Of a DNA stretch of 64,000 nucleotides, positions 1 to 9,084 are shown piece by piece. Made by a program: the position numbers and the translations under genes. The stretch spans positions 1,922,001 to 1,986,000 of the forward strand of contig JACKCF010000001.1 of the NCBI GenBank assembly GCA_020634165.1, written 5' to 3'. Every line of letters starts with the position of its first letter. Positions within the stretch are counted from its first letter, which is position 1. The notes beneath the pieces were generated by a model. That model saw only the letters and a program-made list of their open reading frames with translations. It ran no database searches and was not told where the DNA came from. Source of the stretch: Anaerolineaceae bacterium. Lineage in GTDB: Bacteria; Chloroflexota; Anaerolineae; Aggregatilineales; Phototrophicaceae.

Positions 1-933
1 TACGCTCAATGGAGCGGGGTTGGCAATGTTCCACGCTGCACCAACAATCACACCGTTGGAGGCCTCTCCACTCTGTTCTAACACCGCTGGCGAATTGAGA
101 CCGTTACCACCAATAATCGGGCCTTCATAACCCAGGGCGCGAGCCTGCGTAATAATCTGAACGGCTTCAGCGGCCAGGGCGGAAACGACCAGCGCATCCG
201 GTTCTCCGGCAATCAGGGACGTCAGTTGGGGATTGAAGTCCACATCACCCCGCGCGAAAGTCTCCTCACCGATGATCTCGATGTTGTTGTCTTCCAGGGC
301 CTGGACAAATACATCGTAACCACTCAAGGTGAAATCATCGTCATTGCCATAAAGCACACCGACCCGTTCCAAGCCGAGAATCGTCGTGGCCTGTGCAATT
401 GTCCCAGGGATCACAGAGCTTTCTGGAAGGCTATCCCGGAATACGTAATCACCCATGTCGGTGATACCGATGGCGGTGTTGCTGACACCCATGACGGAAG
501 TCCCGTTTTCCTGGGCCACTGGGTCCGCGGAAAAGGCTTCAGTGGATAGCGTTGGTCCCAGTACTGCGACCACCTGATCTTCTTCTACCAGTTTAGTCAT
601 AGCAGCGATTGCTTGTTCGCCATCACCCGCCGAATCTTCGGTAATCGCCACCAACGTTACACCTTCGCCCAGGTAACCGCTCTCGTTGATTTCCGTCAGT
701 GCCAGTTCAACGGCCTGGGATTGTGACCCACCGTAGACGGAAATAGGGCCGGACAGGCCGAAGATCGCGCCGATGGAGACCGTCTCCGGTAAGTTTTCGG
801 GCGCGGGACATTCATCCCAGAAACCAATTTGAACATCCTCGGTGGCTACCTCATCCTGAGCCATTGCGACGAATGGCAGTAAGGCAACGCTCGTTATGAT
901 CAGCAGATATAGAACAATGCGAGATCTTTTCAT
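1..933 (-). CDS. Branched-chain amino-acid-type ABC substrate-binding protein, C-terminus off window
   Basis: The reading frame is open from ATG at 933 to the left edge (311 codons) and has no stop, so the C-terminus is missing. Residues 1-25 form a signal peptide ending AMA/QDE. The mature part starts with SIGAIFGLSGPIS and continues with GPTLSTEAF and LGLERVGVLYGND, the typical order of the Leu/Ile/Val-binding (Peripla_BP_6) fold. It should bind a small amide, amino acid or similar solute outside the membrane and pass it to a LivHMGF-type transporter, which would be encoded to the left. A GGAG box lies 6 nt before the ATG. Family assignment is firm; the ligand cannot be read. Confidence 0.85.
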   Translation of the reverse strand, partial: MKRSRIVLYLLIITSVALLPFVAMAQDEVATEDVQIGFWDECPAPENLPETVSIGAIFGLSGPISVYGGSQSQAVELALTEINESGYLGEGVTLVAITEDSAGDGEQAIAAMTKLVEEDQVVAVLGPTLSTEAFSADPVAQENGTSVMGVSNTAIGITDMGDYVFRDSLPESSVIPGTIAQATTILGLERVGVLYGNDDDFTLSGYDVFVQALEDNNIEIIGEETFARGDVDFNPQLTSLIAGEPDALVVSALAAEAVQIITQARALGYEGPIIGGNGLNSPAVLEQSGEASNGVIVGAAWNIANPAPLSV

Positions 934-1246
934 GAGTTTGCTCCATTTTGCGAAAGAAAATGAAAAATTTAGGACCTTGTGGAAGTTTAGACACTAACCG
1001 GATTTCGCGCAAAAAATGGGGCATAGTCTAGCCAACCCGTGATGAGTACCAATCGAAATCAATAATGCTACGCTGCTCGTTCTTCTACCATTTGTGAAAT
1101 TAGTATGTGATATAGGCAATTAACTCGACTACAGAGTTCGCCAAAGCACCAATAACTTGCGAAAAAGTACACGCCGATTTAACATTATGTTAATCTTAAT
1201 GAGATCAGATTTAAACACTTTTTAATGAACTACAAGGAGCTACGTA
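934..1246. other. Divergent intergenic region
   Basis: 313 bp between the leftward binding protein and the rightward Fbp-type operon. It is AT-rich and must hold both promoters. A plus-strand promoter candidate and an AAGGAG ribosome site (1234-1239) can be seen. No clear operator palindrome or RNA structure was found. Confidence 0.6.
1157..1185 (+). promoter_or_regulatory. Candidate sigma70 promoter of the Fbp-type operon
   Basis: TTGCGA (1157-1162), 17-nt spacer, TAACAT (1180-1185), about 60 nt before the ATG at 1247. Both boxes match the consensus only partly. Confidence 0.4.
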
Positions 1247-2344
1247 ATGCGTAAATTCTTTCATCACATCCCTCTCACTTTGATCATTCTCTCGATGCTT
1301 TTATTGGTAATTGCCCCTGTTTCTGCCCAAGAAGATACGCTCACAGTACTCTGCACGCCGCAAGAAGATTGGTGTGTAGAGATGACGGCAGCCTTTGAAG
1401 CTGAAACAGGCATTCAGACCAACTATGTTCGCCTCTCGTCCGGTGAATCGCTGGCGCGTATTCGTGCGAGCCAGGAAGATCCTGAATTCTCCGTTTGGTG
1501 GGGCGGCCCGGCTGATGCCTTCATTGCTGCTAAAGAAGAAGGCCTGCTTGACCAGTATGAATCTCCCAATGCGGAAATTATTCCTGATCAGTATAAAGAT
1601 GCGGACGGCTATTGGACCGGTGTATACGTTGGTGCGCTCGGTTTTTGCTCCAATGTTGACATTCTAGACGAACTCGGTGTAGATGCGCCCACATCTTGGG
1701 CTGACTTGCTGGCACCGGAACTGGAAGGTTTTGTCGCTATGGCACATCCTGCGACATCCGGTACAGCCTTCACAACTTTCTGGACCAACGTAACCCTCGC
1801 TGCTGACGCATTGGAAGCGGAAGAAGAGGGCACAGGCTACGACGAAGACGGCGCGCCAACACAAGCCGCAGTCGATGCAGCCTTTGAATACTTCGCCCAA
1901 CTCAATAACAACATCCTTCAATACACACGCTCTGGTTCTGCGCCCGGTACGCTGGCAGGGCAGGGCGAAATCGCCGTTGCGATCATCTTCTCCCATGACT
2001 GCGTCAAATTGCAGGAAGAAGGCTTTGAAGGCATCCTTACGACGACATTCCCTGAAGAAGGCACCGGTTATGAAATTGGCGGTATGGGTATCATCGCGAA
2101 TGGCCCTGAGCCGGAAGCAGCCCGTATGTGGTATGACTGGACACTGACTGCCGCTGCACAGGAAATTGGTGCGACGGTCAATTCTCTGCAACTGCCGACC
2201 AACCCTGACGCTGCGATTTCAGACCTGGCTGTGAACCTCAGTGAAATCAACGTGGTTGACTACAACTTTGCTGCCGCTGGTGCTAGCCGTAACGAAATTG
2301 TCGAACGCTTCGACGCGGAAATCGCGACAGCACCTACTGAATAA
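1247..2344 (+). CDS. Fbp/AfuA-type ABC transporter substrate-binding protein
   Basis: 365 residues. Residues 1-27 are a signal peptide ending PVSAQ. The mature protein starts TLTVLCTPQEDW and contains SVWWGGPADAF and TSWADLLAPEL, the pattern of the type-2 periplasmic binding proteins that serve iron, 2-aminoethylphosphonate and related importers. It is followed by a fused double permease and an ATPase with a C-terminal regulatory extension, which is the FbpABC order. The paired tyrosines that bind iron in classical FbpA are not evident, so iron is only one possible ligand. The start is fixed by AAGGAG 7 nt before ATG. Family is secure, substrate open. Confidence 0.85.
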   Translation: MRKFFHHIPLTLIILSMLLLVIAPVSAQEDTLTVLCTPQEDWCVEMTAAFEAETGIQTNYVRLSSGESLARIRASQEDPEFSVWWGGPADAFIAAKEEGLLDQYESPNAEIIPDQYKDADGYWTGVYVGALGFCSNVDILDELGVDAPTSWADLLAPELEGFVAMAHPATSGTAFTTFWTNVTLAADALEAEEEGTGYDEDGAPTQAAVDAAFEYFAQLNNNILQYTRSGSAPGTLAGQGEIAVAIIFSHDCVKLQEEGFEGILTTTFPEEGTGYEIGGMGIIANGPEPEAARMWYDWTLTAAAQEIGATVNSLQLPTNPDAAISDLAVNLSEINVVDYNFAAAGASRNEIVERFDAEIATAPTE

Positions 2345-2373
2345 CTCGAAGTTAGTTACCAAATAATGTAAAG

Positions 2374-2397
2374 CCTCCGTTCATTTATGGACGGAGG
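2374..2397 (+). terminator. Hairpin after the binding-protein gene (attenuator-like)
   Basis: CCTCCGT (2374-2380) pairs perfectly with ACGGAGG (2391-2397) around a 10-nt loop. A short T-rich stretch follows. Lying between binding protein and permease, it may lower read-through or stabilise the upstream message. Confidence 0.5.
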
Positions 2398-2431
2398 TTG
2401 AATTTCTTTATGTCATATCGGAGAGAGAATA

Positions 2432-4168
2432 TTGCAGGCCACTAGTTTGAGGAATCCAGTCCAGCAAATTCGCATGATTATGCGAGATCCTCTATTGGCA
2501 ATTGTGCTGTTAGTGATGATCTTTTTTGTCATCGTGGCAATTCTTTTACCACTCCTGGCCATGATTGGTGCAAGCGTCTCGCCAGAGGGTATACCCGTTT
2601 TTTCCGAGTACCTGACTTCGCACGTCTATCTCGAAATTATTCGCAACACATTGGTTCTTGGCGCGGTAATTGGCACAACAGGGACCGCAGTCGGCTTCCT
2701 GATGGCCTTTGTCCAGGTTAAGCTGGATGTGCCGTTTAAGCGCTTCATGCACATTGTCTCGCTTGTTCCAGTGATTTCACCGCCCTTTGCCCTGGCGACG
2801 GCTACGATTGTGCTCTTTGGACGCAACGGCAGCATTAGTCGCGGGCTTTTCGGTGTGCGCTATGATATCTACGGCCTGGATGGCCTTGCTATCGTGATGA
2901 CGTTGTCGTTCTTCACGATCTCATACCTCAATTTGCGTGGCATGATGCTCGCACTTGATCCTGCCCTGGATGAAGCTGCGACTAACCTGGGTGCAAATAA
3001 ATGGCGTATTTTCCGTACGGTAACGCTCCCCATGCTCATGCCCGGCATCGCGAGTTCATTTCTGCTGCTATTTGTAGAAGCGATTGCTGACCTGGGTAAT
3101 CCACTCGTAATGGCAGGGAACTACGAAGTGCTGGCGACGCGCATTTATGTCACCATTATTGGCTTATATGATACAACTGGCGCGGCTGTTCTCTCAGTCA
3201 TTTTGCTCGTTCCTTCGTTGAGTGTATTTATCGTCCAGCGCTACTGGATTTCTCGCATGAGCGTAGTCTCGGTAACAGGCAAGCCATCCGGCACGCCGCA
3301 GACTATCGACCATCCATTTGTTAAGTGGTCGTTGTTCGGGCTGGCAATGGGCATCTGTCTGCTGATCGTCCTGATATATGGAACGATTGTGCACGGCGCA
3401 TTTGTAACGGTGCCAGGTGTCCGCTGGGATTGGACGCTTGATCACTTTGATTTTGTTATCAATGGGATCGGTTCCCAGGCCATGCGGGATACGACGACTT
3501 TGTCGGTTATTGCGACTCCCATCGCTGGCCTCGTGGGTATGGTGATCGCATTTCTTGTTGTCCGTAAAGAATTTTTCGGTCGCTCCGCGCTCGACTTTGG
3601 GACGATGTTGGGCATTGCCGTACCAGGTACGATTATTGGTATCGGCTATATTCTGATGTTTAACACGCCCGTTTCAATTAACCTGCCTCTGCTTGGTGAT
3701 ATAGACCTGATACCAAAACTGACAGGGGGGCGAGCTGTCTTTGGCGGGGCACTCGCGATTGTCCTGGTATACGTGGTACGCAGTACGCCTGCGGCATTGC
3801 GGTCTGGAACAGCGGCCCTCTCTCAGATAGACCCATCTATCGAGGAGGCATCGATCAGTCTGGGTGCAGATAGCGCCCGCACGTTCCGGCGCATCACCCT
3901 CCCCCTGATCCGGCCCGCTTTCCTCGCAGGTTTGATTTATGCTTTTGCGCGCTCAATGACGACCATTTCTGCCATCATCTTTTTGACGACACCGCAAACG
4001 AAAATCATGACGCAGCAGATTCTGAATGAGGTGGAGAATGGTCGTTACGGCAACGCATTTGCTTATTGCGTCATCTTGATTGGAATTGTCATGGTAGCTA
4101 TCTCTGTTCTGTACTTCCTGGTTGGTTCTACGACCGGTACAGAGCAGCGCATCGAAGGAGGACTGTGA
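2432..4168 (+). CDS. Fused double-domain ABC importer permease (FbpB/AfuB type)
   Basis: 578 residues, about twice the length of a single permease, with roughly twelve hydrophobic segments. Two EAA loops are visible, one in each half: LDEAATNLGANKWRIF near residue 185 and IEEASISLGADSARTF near residue 470. Each contacts the ATPase. The two halves therefore form the whole membrane channel in one chain, as in FbpB. The likely start is the TTG at 2432, preceded by GGAGAG. The nearby ATG at 2410 is in another frame. The stop overlaps the next start (TGATG), so translation is coupled with the ATPase. Confidence 0.88.
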   Translation: MQATSLRNPVQQIRMIMRDPLLAIVLLVMIFFVIVAILLPLLAMIGASVSPEGIPVFSEYLTSHVYLEIIRNTLVLGAVIGTTGTAVGFLMAFVQVKLDVPFKRFMHIVSLVPVISPPFALATATIVLFGRNGSISRGLFGVRYDIYGLDGLAIVMTLSFFTISYLNLRGMMLALDPALDEAATNLGANKWRIFRTVTLPMLMPGIASSFLLLFVEAIADLGNPLVMAGNYEVLATRIYVTIIGLYDTTGAAVLSVILLVPSLSVFIVQRYWISRMSVVSVTGKPSGTPQTIDHPFVKWSLFGLAMGICLLIVLIYGTIVHGAFVTVPGVRWDWTLDHFDFVINGIGSQAMRDTTTLSVIATPIAGLVGMVIAFLVVRKEFFGRSALDFGTMLGIAVPGTIIGIGYILMFNTPVSINLPLLGDIDLIPKLTGGRAVFGGALAIVLVYVVRSTPAALRSGTAALSQIDPSIEEASISLGADSARTFRRITLPLIRPAFLAGLIYAFARSMTTISAIIFLTTPQTKIMTQQILNEVENGRYGNAFAYCVILIGIVMVAISVLYFLVGSTTGTEQRIEGGL

Positions 4169-5253
4169 TGTCAGAACGTGACATTCGGCTGAAGCTGGAA
4201 AATCTGGTTAAAGAGTTTCCTGAACGTGGCGGCAAAGGCACAGTCCGCGCGGTAGATTCCATCAGCCTCAACATATACAGCGGTGAGTTCCTGACGCTGC
4301 TCGGCCCATCCGGTTGCGGCAAGACGACAACACTGCGTTTGATAGCAGGTTTTGAAGGCCCGACAAGTGGCCAGATTCTCCTTGACGGTAAGGACATCAC
4401 CCCGCAGCCACCCAATAAGCGTGATATGGCACTTGTTTTCCAGAATTACGCGCTTTTCCCCCATATGTCTGTGTTTGATAACGTGGGCTATGGTCTACAG
4501 ACCCGGGGCATGTCTCGCTCGGATATTCGCGATAAGGTTGAAGAAAGCCTCGGTCTGATGGGCTTGAAGGGGCTTGGTGACAGGCGGCCCAATCAACTGT
4601 CCGGCGGCCAGCAGCAGCGTGTTGCTCTGGCCCGTTCGCTCATCATGGAGCCACGTATTTTGCTGTTTGATGAACCTCTCTCTAACTTGGATGCAAAACT
4701 CCGTGTTCAGATGCGCAGCGAAATTCACAGTCTGCAACGCCGCCTGAACATCACCAGCATCTATGTAACGCACGATCAGATCGAAGCAATGGCGCTTTCA
4801 GATCGAGTTGTCGTGATGAATGGGGGACAGATCGAGCAAATTGGTTCGCCGGAACAGATCTATCGTTATCCGGCATCGCGTTTCGTCGCTGATTTCATCG
4901 GTCGCGCGAATTTCGTGCCTGTGGCAATTGATTCAACCAATAATGGAACGGCCCAGATCAACGTTTTAGGGCGTGAATGTCAGGTGCCATTGCAATTCGA
5001 CTATCGTGCAGGTATGGATGTCGTTGCCATGCTGCGTCCAGAAGTACTTAGCTTGCGAGAAGATCCCACACTACAACAAGTTCAGATTGAACAAACGATG
5101 TATCTCGGCTCAGAAGTCGAGTACATAGTGCGGTCTGGCGAGCAAACATTTGTGGTCGCAGAAAAAGACCCGCGCTTACAAAAGGTTTACTCCGAGGGTG
5201 GCACAGTCGGTTTGGACTACATATCCGAAGCGGTTCACCTATTGCCAGCCTGA
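4168..5253 (+). CDS. ABC importer ATPase with TOBE-like C-terminus (FbpC/PotA type)
   Basis: 361 residues. Walker A GPSGCGKTT is at about residues 46-54. The signature LSGGQQQR, Walker B ILLFDEPLSNLDAK and the switch histidine in THDQIEA follow in order. The last 110 residues form a TOBE-like regulatory domain (VVAMLRPEVLSL). It powers the importer made with the two upstream genes. I start it at ATG 4168, which overlaps the permease stop as TGATG and sits behind GAAGGAGG; an in-frame extension to 4066 would lie inside the permease gene. It is the only CUT/Fbp-type importer ATPase in the window. Confidence 0.9.
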   Translation: MSERDIRLKLENLVKEFPERGGKGTVRAVDSISLNIYSGEFLTLLGPSGCGKTTTLRLIAGFEGPTSGQILLDGKDITPQPPNKRDMALVFQNYALFPHMSVFDNVGYGLQTRGMSRSDIRDKVEESLGLMGLKGLGDRRPNQLSGGQQQRVALARSLIMEPRILLFDEPLSNLDAKLRVQMRSEIHSLQRRLNITSIYVTHDQIEAMALSDRVVVMNGGQIEQIGSPEQIYRYPASRFVADFIGRANFVPVAIDSTNNGTAQINVLGRECQVPLQFDYRAGMDVVAMLRPEVLSLREDPTLQQVQIEQTMYLGSEVEYIVRSGEQTFVVAEKDPRLQKVYSEGGTVGLDYISEAVHLLPA

Positions 5254-5394
5254 TCTATGTATGTAGCCACGATTAACGACCTATGATTGATCGACTTCTG
5301 CGTTCTGGGGGCAGGTCAACAATGCGTGATGTGTCGGAAATGCTAACGCGGCTGGCTTGAATTGGGGCATTGACCAGGTATTTTCTTATACGTC

Positions 5395-5423
5395 TTGACT
5401 TTATCGCGTAAATGTCATACGCT
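5395..5423 (+). promoter_or_regulatory. Candidate promoter of the first lacI-family gene
   Basis: TTGACT (5395-5400), 17-nt spacer, TACGCT (5418-5423). The palindrome at 5426-5439 begins 3 nt after the -10 box and would cover the transcription start, as in lac. Confidence 0.55.
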
Positions 5424-5425
5424 TG

Positions 5426-5439
5426 TGACAGCGCTGTCA
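5426..5439. promoter_or_regulatory. LacI-family operator, copy 1 (TGACAGCGCTGTCA)
   Basis: Perfect 14-bp palindrome just before the regulator gene. An identical copy lies at 6583-6596 before the transporter operon, and the shared string runs to 19 bp (TGTGACAGCGCTGTCATAT). The central CG and symmetry are typical of LacI-family sites. Autoregulation is inferred. Confidence 0.75.
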
Positions 5440-5482
5440 TATATGATTATTGCATAGATTGTTTTTGTGGAAGTTGCCAAGT

Positions 5483-6511
5483 TTGTCTCTTAAACCAGCA
5501 AACCTCACGAATAAAACCGTTACCCTGGATGACGTTGCCCAGGAAGCGGGTGTCTCACGCAAAACAGTCTCGCGTGTGATTAATGCCAATGGTTATGTCA
5601 GTGAAATAACGCGGCAGCGCGTCGAAAAAGCTGTAGAAAAGCTTGATTATCGTCCAAACCTTCTGGCACGTAGTCTCGCCTCGGATCGAAGCACCGTTAT
5701 TGGCATTATCATTCCCAGTATCGCAAACCGATATTTCAGCCAGGTAATCGCTGGCATAGAATCCGTTGCCCAGGAGAATGCCTATAGCGTTCTACTGCTA
5801 AACTCCTATGGCGATATGAACCGAGAGCGCGATGCGCTCCATCTTCTTGAAGAACACCGCGTTGATGGCCTTGTTTACAACACACCATGTCTCGCAGTTG
5901 CCGATCTTAAGGACATGTTGCAACGGCAGAAAGCTTCGGTGATGATAGGCCATGACCCGATTGGCGATTTATCAGGTGTGGTCAATGTCGATATCTATTC
6001 GGCAATGATCGAGGCGGTGCAGCATCTGGTGGATGTCGGTCGCAGGCGAATTGCCTATATCAAGCCCGATGCGGACCAGCGATATCCCCATCGCAAACGC
6101 CTGGAAGGGCTGCAACAAGGGTTACGCAACCTCCACCTGGATACTGAACCGCTCTTAGTTGAAGCCATCGGTCGCGATATTGAAGAAACCAGTGATCGTG
6201 TCGAGGATTGGCTCAGAACACAGCCCGATGTCGATGCGATCATTTGCTACAACGATGAGCATGCCTTCGCTACCATTGAAGCCTGTGATCGTTTGGGATA
6301 TCGAATACCTGAAGATATAGCCGTCGTTGGCTTCGATGATATTAGTCTTTCAAGAATTCAGCGCATCTCATTGACGACATTCCATATTCCTCGCTTTGAA
6401 GTTGGCGCAACCGCTGCGAGGATTTTATTCGAGCGTATCGGTGGGAACTTTGATACGCCGGAAGTGATGATTAAACCTGAATTTACCAAGCGTGACAGCA
6501 CTCCAACGTAG
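5483..6511 (+). CDS. LacI-family transcriptional regulator of the sulfatase/sugar locus
   Basis: 342 residues from the chosen start. The N-terminal LacI headpiece reads TLDDVAQEAGVSRKTVSRVIN, with the hinge region ending in LDYRPNLLARSL. The rest is a periplasmic-binding-protein-like sensor with IGIIIPSIANRYFS and VVGFDDISLSR. It should repress the importer/sulfatase operon in the absence of a sugar ligand. No ATG lies before the headpiece. TTG 5483 is preferred because GTGGAAG sits 9 nt upstream; TTG 5450 lies only about 20 nt past the predicted transcription start and lacks a ribosome site. Identical operators precede this gene and the next operon. Confidence 0.88.
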   Translation: MSLKPANLTNKTVTLDDVAQEAGVSRKTVSRVINANGYVSEITRQRVEKAVEKLDYRPNLLARSLASDRSTVIGIIIPSIANRYFSQVIAGIESVAQENAYSVLLLNSYGDMNRERDALHLLEEHRVDGLVYNTPCLAVADLKDMLQRQKASVMIGHDPIGDLSGVVNVDIYSAMIEAVQHLVDVGRRRIAYIKPDADQRYPHRKRLEGLQQGLRNLHLDTEPLLVEAIGRDIEETSDRVEDWLRTQPDVDAIICYNDEHAFATIEACDRLGYRIPEDIAVVGFDDISLSRIQRISLTTFHIPRFEVGATAARILFERIGGNFDTPEVMIKPEFTKRDSTPT

Positions 6512-6582
6512 CTTCTACCATAGCAAACGTATCTAAGAAATAGTGGAGGTTAGTATGAAATAAAAATTTCTTTTGCTCGGTG

Positions 6583-6596
6583 TGACAGCGCTGTCA
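6583..6596. promoter_or_regulatory. LacI-family operator, copy 2 (TGACAGCGCTGTCA)
   Basis: Second perfect copy of the palindrome seen at 5426-5439, 64 bp before the Tat-type binding-protein gene. It would lie between a tentative -35 TTGCTC (6573-6578) and -10 TATGGC (6597-6602). The promoter boxes are weak; the palindrome is not. Confidence 0.72.
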
Positions 6597-6660
6597 TATG
6601 GCGCGACTTCCCGATGATGAGCCAGTTTCTTATTAAATGAAGCCAAGTAGGAGTTAGAAG

Positions 6661-8112
6661 ATGAAGCTTTCAAGACGTGATTTTTTGAAATTATCCGGCA
6701 TAGCTGCTGCAACCACCGCAACCGGTGGGCTTGCCTCAATCATCCCGGCCGCAGCTCAGGATGAGATCGTGATGCAATGGTGGGATCACTTCCTGCCTCT
6801 CCAGCCACTTACTGAAAGTGTCTTTGCTGCATACAAAGAATCCAACCCTAATGTGACGGTTGAGTACAGTGTCTTTTCGCCGCCGGATTTAGGTCAGGCG
6901 CTTCAACTTGCTTATCCGAACGATCAGGCGCCTGATGTACACGCATTAGCCGGAATCAGCGTACCTATCCCTGCGCTTAAGAATGAAGGTTGGTTTGCTT
7001 CTATGGAGCCGTATATAACGGAAGAGTGGAAGAATAGCCTCCCGGAATCAATCTTCATTGAGGGTCGCACCACCTTTGGTGGCGAACTGTACAGCTTCCC
7101 GATCTTCAGCTTCCGCTCGCATGAAGCTCTCGTCTGGTTCGACAAAGAAATCCTTGCGGCTGCGGGCTACGATCCAGAAGTTGGTCCCCGTACCTGGGAC
7201 GAATTCCGTGATGCAGCCAGGAAGATAACAGAAAATGGCAATGGAACGGTCTTCGGTTGGACGCAAGGTATCGGCCACACCGAGCGCATGGGCGCGACCT
7301 TGACACGCTTGGCCCAACTGGCTGGTATTTCCGGTGACATCGACTGGAATACAGGTGAATACGCCTATGGGGCAGATGCCTATGTCAATGCCCTGGAATT
7401 CCTGGTTTCGATGGAGCGTGATGGAAGCTTGTTCCCGACAGCGATCACAATTGATACGCGTAACGCTCGCTCACGTTGGGCAACCGGTAGCGGCGGCTTG
7501 TTCCTAGATGGCCCCTGGAATCCAGGCGTATTACAGGGCAACTTCCCTGAATTCCTCGACAAGATCGGTGTGTCCCAGGCACCCGTTCCCGATCTGGATA
7601 CACCGTCTTACGCCTACGCACTGCCGAAAAGTGGTGACTTCTGGATTTCCTCGCAGTCAGATTACCCGGAACATGCAGCAGCTATCCTGCAGCAATTCAC
7701 ATCCGAAGACTACCAGATCAAATTGGCCGAGCGCATGGATCAGCCACCGCTTGACCTGGATACAGTCGCCAAAGCCAATGTTCATCCGACCTACGCACAA
7801 TGCATGGACTTTTTCCGCGACATCGTTCGCCTCTCGCCAGATCCTCTCGTAAAGAATCCGGCAGTGGCAGAAGTACTTTCACGCATGAACGATATTCGCC
7901 CCAACCTGGGTGAAATCGTCCAGGGTGTCATCGCTGGCGAAGTATCGGATATTCCCGGAACGTTGCAAGCCTACTCAGACCAACTCACCGCCGAGCGTGA
8001 GCGTGCTATCACGGAAGCGCAGGCCGAAGGTTTTGAAGTCAGCCAGGATGACTGGGTGTTCTCCAACTGGGACCCGACTGCTGATTACACATCCGACATG
8101 TATGGCGCATAG
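6661..8112 (+). CDS. CUT1 sugar ABC substrate-binding protein with Tat signal
   Basis: 483 residues. The N-terminus SRRDFLKLSG plus an alanine-rich hydrophobic stretch ending AAAQ is a classical twin-arginine signal, so the protein is exported folded. The mature part (MQWWDHFLPLQPL and, later, LFLDGPWNPG) fits family 1 solute-binding proteins for oligosaccharides. Its neighbours are two CUT1 permeases, a sulfatase and a DUF4965-type protein, which suggests a sulfated or complex glycan fragment as ligand. The other binding proteins in this window carry Sec-type signals. A GGAG box (6652-6655) lies 5 nt before the ATG. Confidence 0.88.
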   Translation: MKLSRRDFLKLSGIAAATTATGGLASIIPAAAQDEIVMQWWDHFLPLQPLTESVFAAYKESNPNVTVEYSVFSPPDLGQALQLAYPNDQAPDVHALAGISVPIPALKNEGWFASMEPYITEEWKNSLPESIFIEGRTTFGGELYSFPIFSFRSHEALVWFDKEILAAAGYDPEVGPRTWDEFRDAARKITENGNGTVFGWTQGIGHTERMGATLTRLAQLAGISGDIDWNTGEYAYGADAYVNALEFLVSMERDGSLFPTAITIDTRNARSRWATGSGGLFLDGPWNPGVLQGNFPEFLDKIGVSQAPVPDLDTPSYAYALPKSGDFWISSQSDYPEHAAAILQQFTSEDYQIKLAERMDQPPLDLDTVAKANVHPTYAQCMDFFRDIVRLSPDPLVKNPAVAEVLSRMNDIRPNLGEIVQGVIAGEVSDIPGTLQAYSDQLTAERERAITEAQAEGFEVSQDDWVFSNWDPTADYTSDMYGA

Positions 8113-8121
8113 GGTCGTTTT

Positions 8122-9084
8122 ATGGCTGCGTTGTCATCAAAGAACGGGAGCGTACCAGCCGCGCTGGTGCACTCCCGTATACTTAGCAAATTATGGCAGG
8201 ACCGCCTGATTTATCTTTTCCTGCTGCCAACGGTCATTCTCTTTGGCTTGTTTACGCTGTATCCGATGATCGCCAGCTTCCTGCTGTCCTTTCAGGATTG
8301 GAACGGATTCTCTCGCGAAGCGACCTACGTTGGATTAGCCAACTATCAGGAGGTCATTGCCGACCCGCAGTTCTGGCTGGCATTCACCAACACCATTGTG
8401 TTTATGGTTGTCACGGTGCCCATCCGTGTGACGCTGGCATTGATCCTCGCCCTTATATTGAATAATCCGAAATTGCCATTTGCAGGCCTGTTCCGTACCG
8501 CACTCTTCCTACCAGTAGTCACGACGATGGCCATCATCGGTGTCGTCATGACCTTTGTCTTTGACCCAGTAGGCGGTCCGGTCAATCAGGTCTTGCTGGA
8601 TACCAACTTGATTTCAGCACCCATCAATTTCCTGGGGCGCTCAAGCTCGGCGTTGCCTACAGCTATGGGGATTCACGTCTGGAAGTGGTTTGGTGTCACA
8701 TTGATCTACTGGTTGGCCGCGTTGCAAACAGTGCCTGAGGAATTGTACGAGGCCGCTAGGGTAGATGGGGCCAATGTCTTCCAGACCTTCCGCCACATCA
8801 CCGTGCCCCTGCTTGTACCTTTTGGCATCATCATCGTTCTGATCACTGCAATCGACACGCTGCGTGTATTCGATCTCATTCTTACGTTGACGGGGGGCGG
8901 TCCGTTCCTCAAAACGGAAGTCGTCGAGGTCTATATCTACCGCTGGGCCTTTAACTCCAGTATCCCGCGTCTGGGATATGCCTCTGCTGCTGCCGTCTTC
9001 TTTGGGCTGACGACCATGTTCATGGCCATTCTACAGGCGTTGGGCTATGGAATGGTGAGGCGCATGAGGGGTACGGCATCATGA
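8122..9084 (+). CDS. CUT1 sugar ABC permease, MalF/UgpA type
   Basis: 320 residues with about six membrane helices after a polar N-terminus of 30 residues. The first helix (LIYLFLLPTVILFGLF) and the EAA loop YEAARVDGANVFQTF near residue 215 mark a binding-protein-dependent sugar permease. It starts 9 nt after the binding-protein stop and overlaps the next permease, so it is co-translated with its partner. It forms one half of the membrane channel. No ATPase gene follows. Confidence 0.9.
   Translation: MAALSSKNGSVPAALVHSRILSKLWQDRLIYLFLLPTVILFGLFTLYPMIASFLLSFQDWNGFSREATYVGLANYQEVIADPQFWLAFTNTIVFMVVTVPIRVTLALILALILNNPKLPFAGLFRTALFLPVVTTMAIIGVVMTFVFDPVGGPVNQVLLDTNLISAPINFLGRSSSALPTAMGIHVWKWFGVTLIYWLAALQTVPEELYEAARVDGANVFQTFRHITVPLLVPFGIIIVLITAIDTLRVFDLILTLTGGGPFLKTEVVEVYIYRWAFNSSIPRLGYASAAAVFFGLTTMFMAILQALGYGMVRRMRGTAS

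Noticed and set aside
226..549. Plus-strand ORF of 107 codons
   Set aside because: It lies wholly antisense to the clear branched-chain-type binding-protein gene and has no ribosome site or family-like pattern.
1664..2191. Minus-strand ORF of 175 codons inside the Fbp-type binding-protein gene
   Set aside because: It is Cys/Arg-rich nonsense-like translation, antisense to a gene with signal peptide and family motifs.
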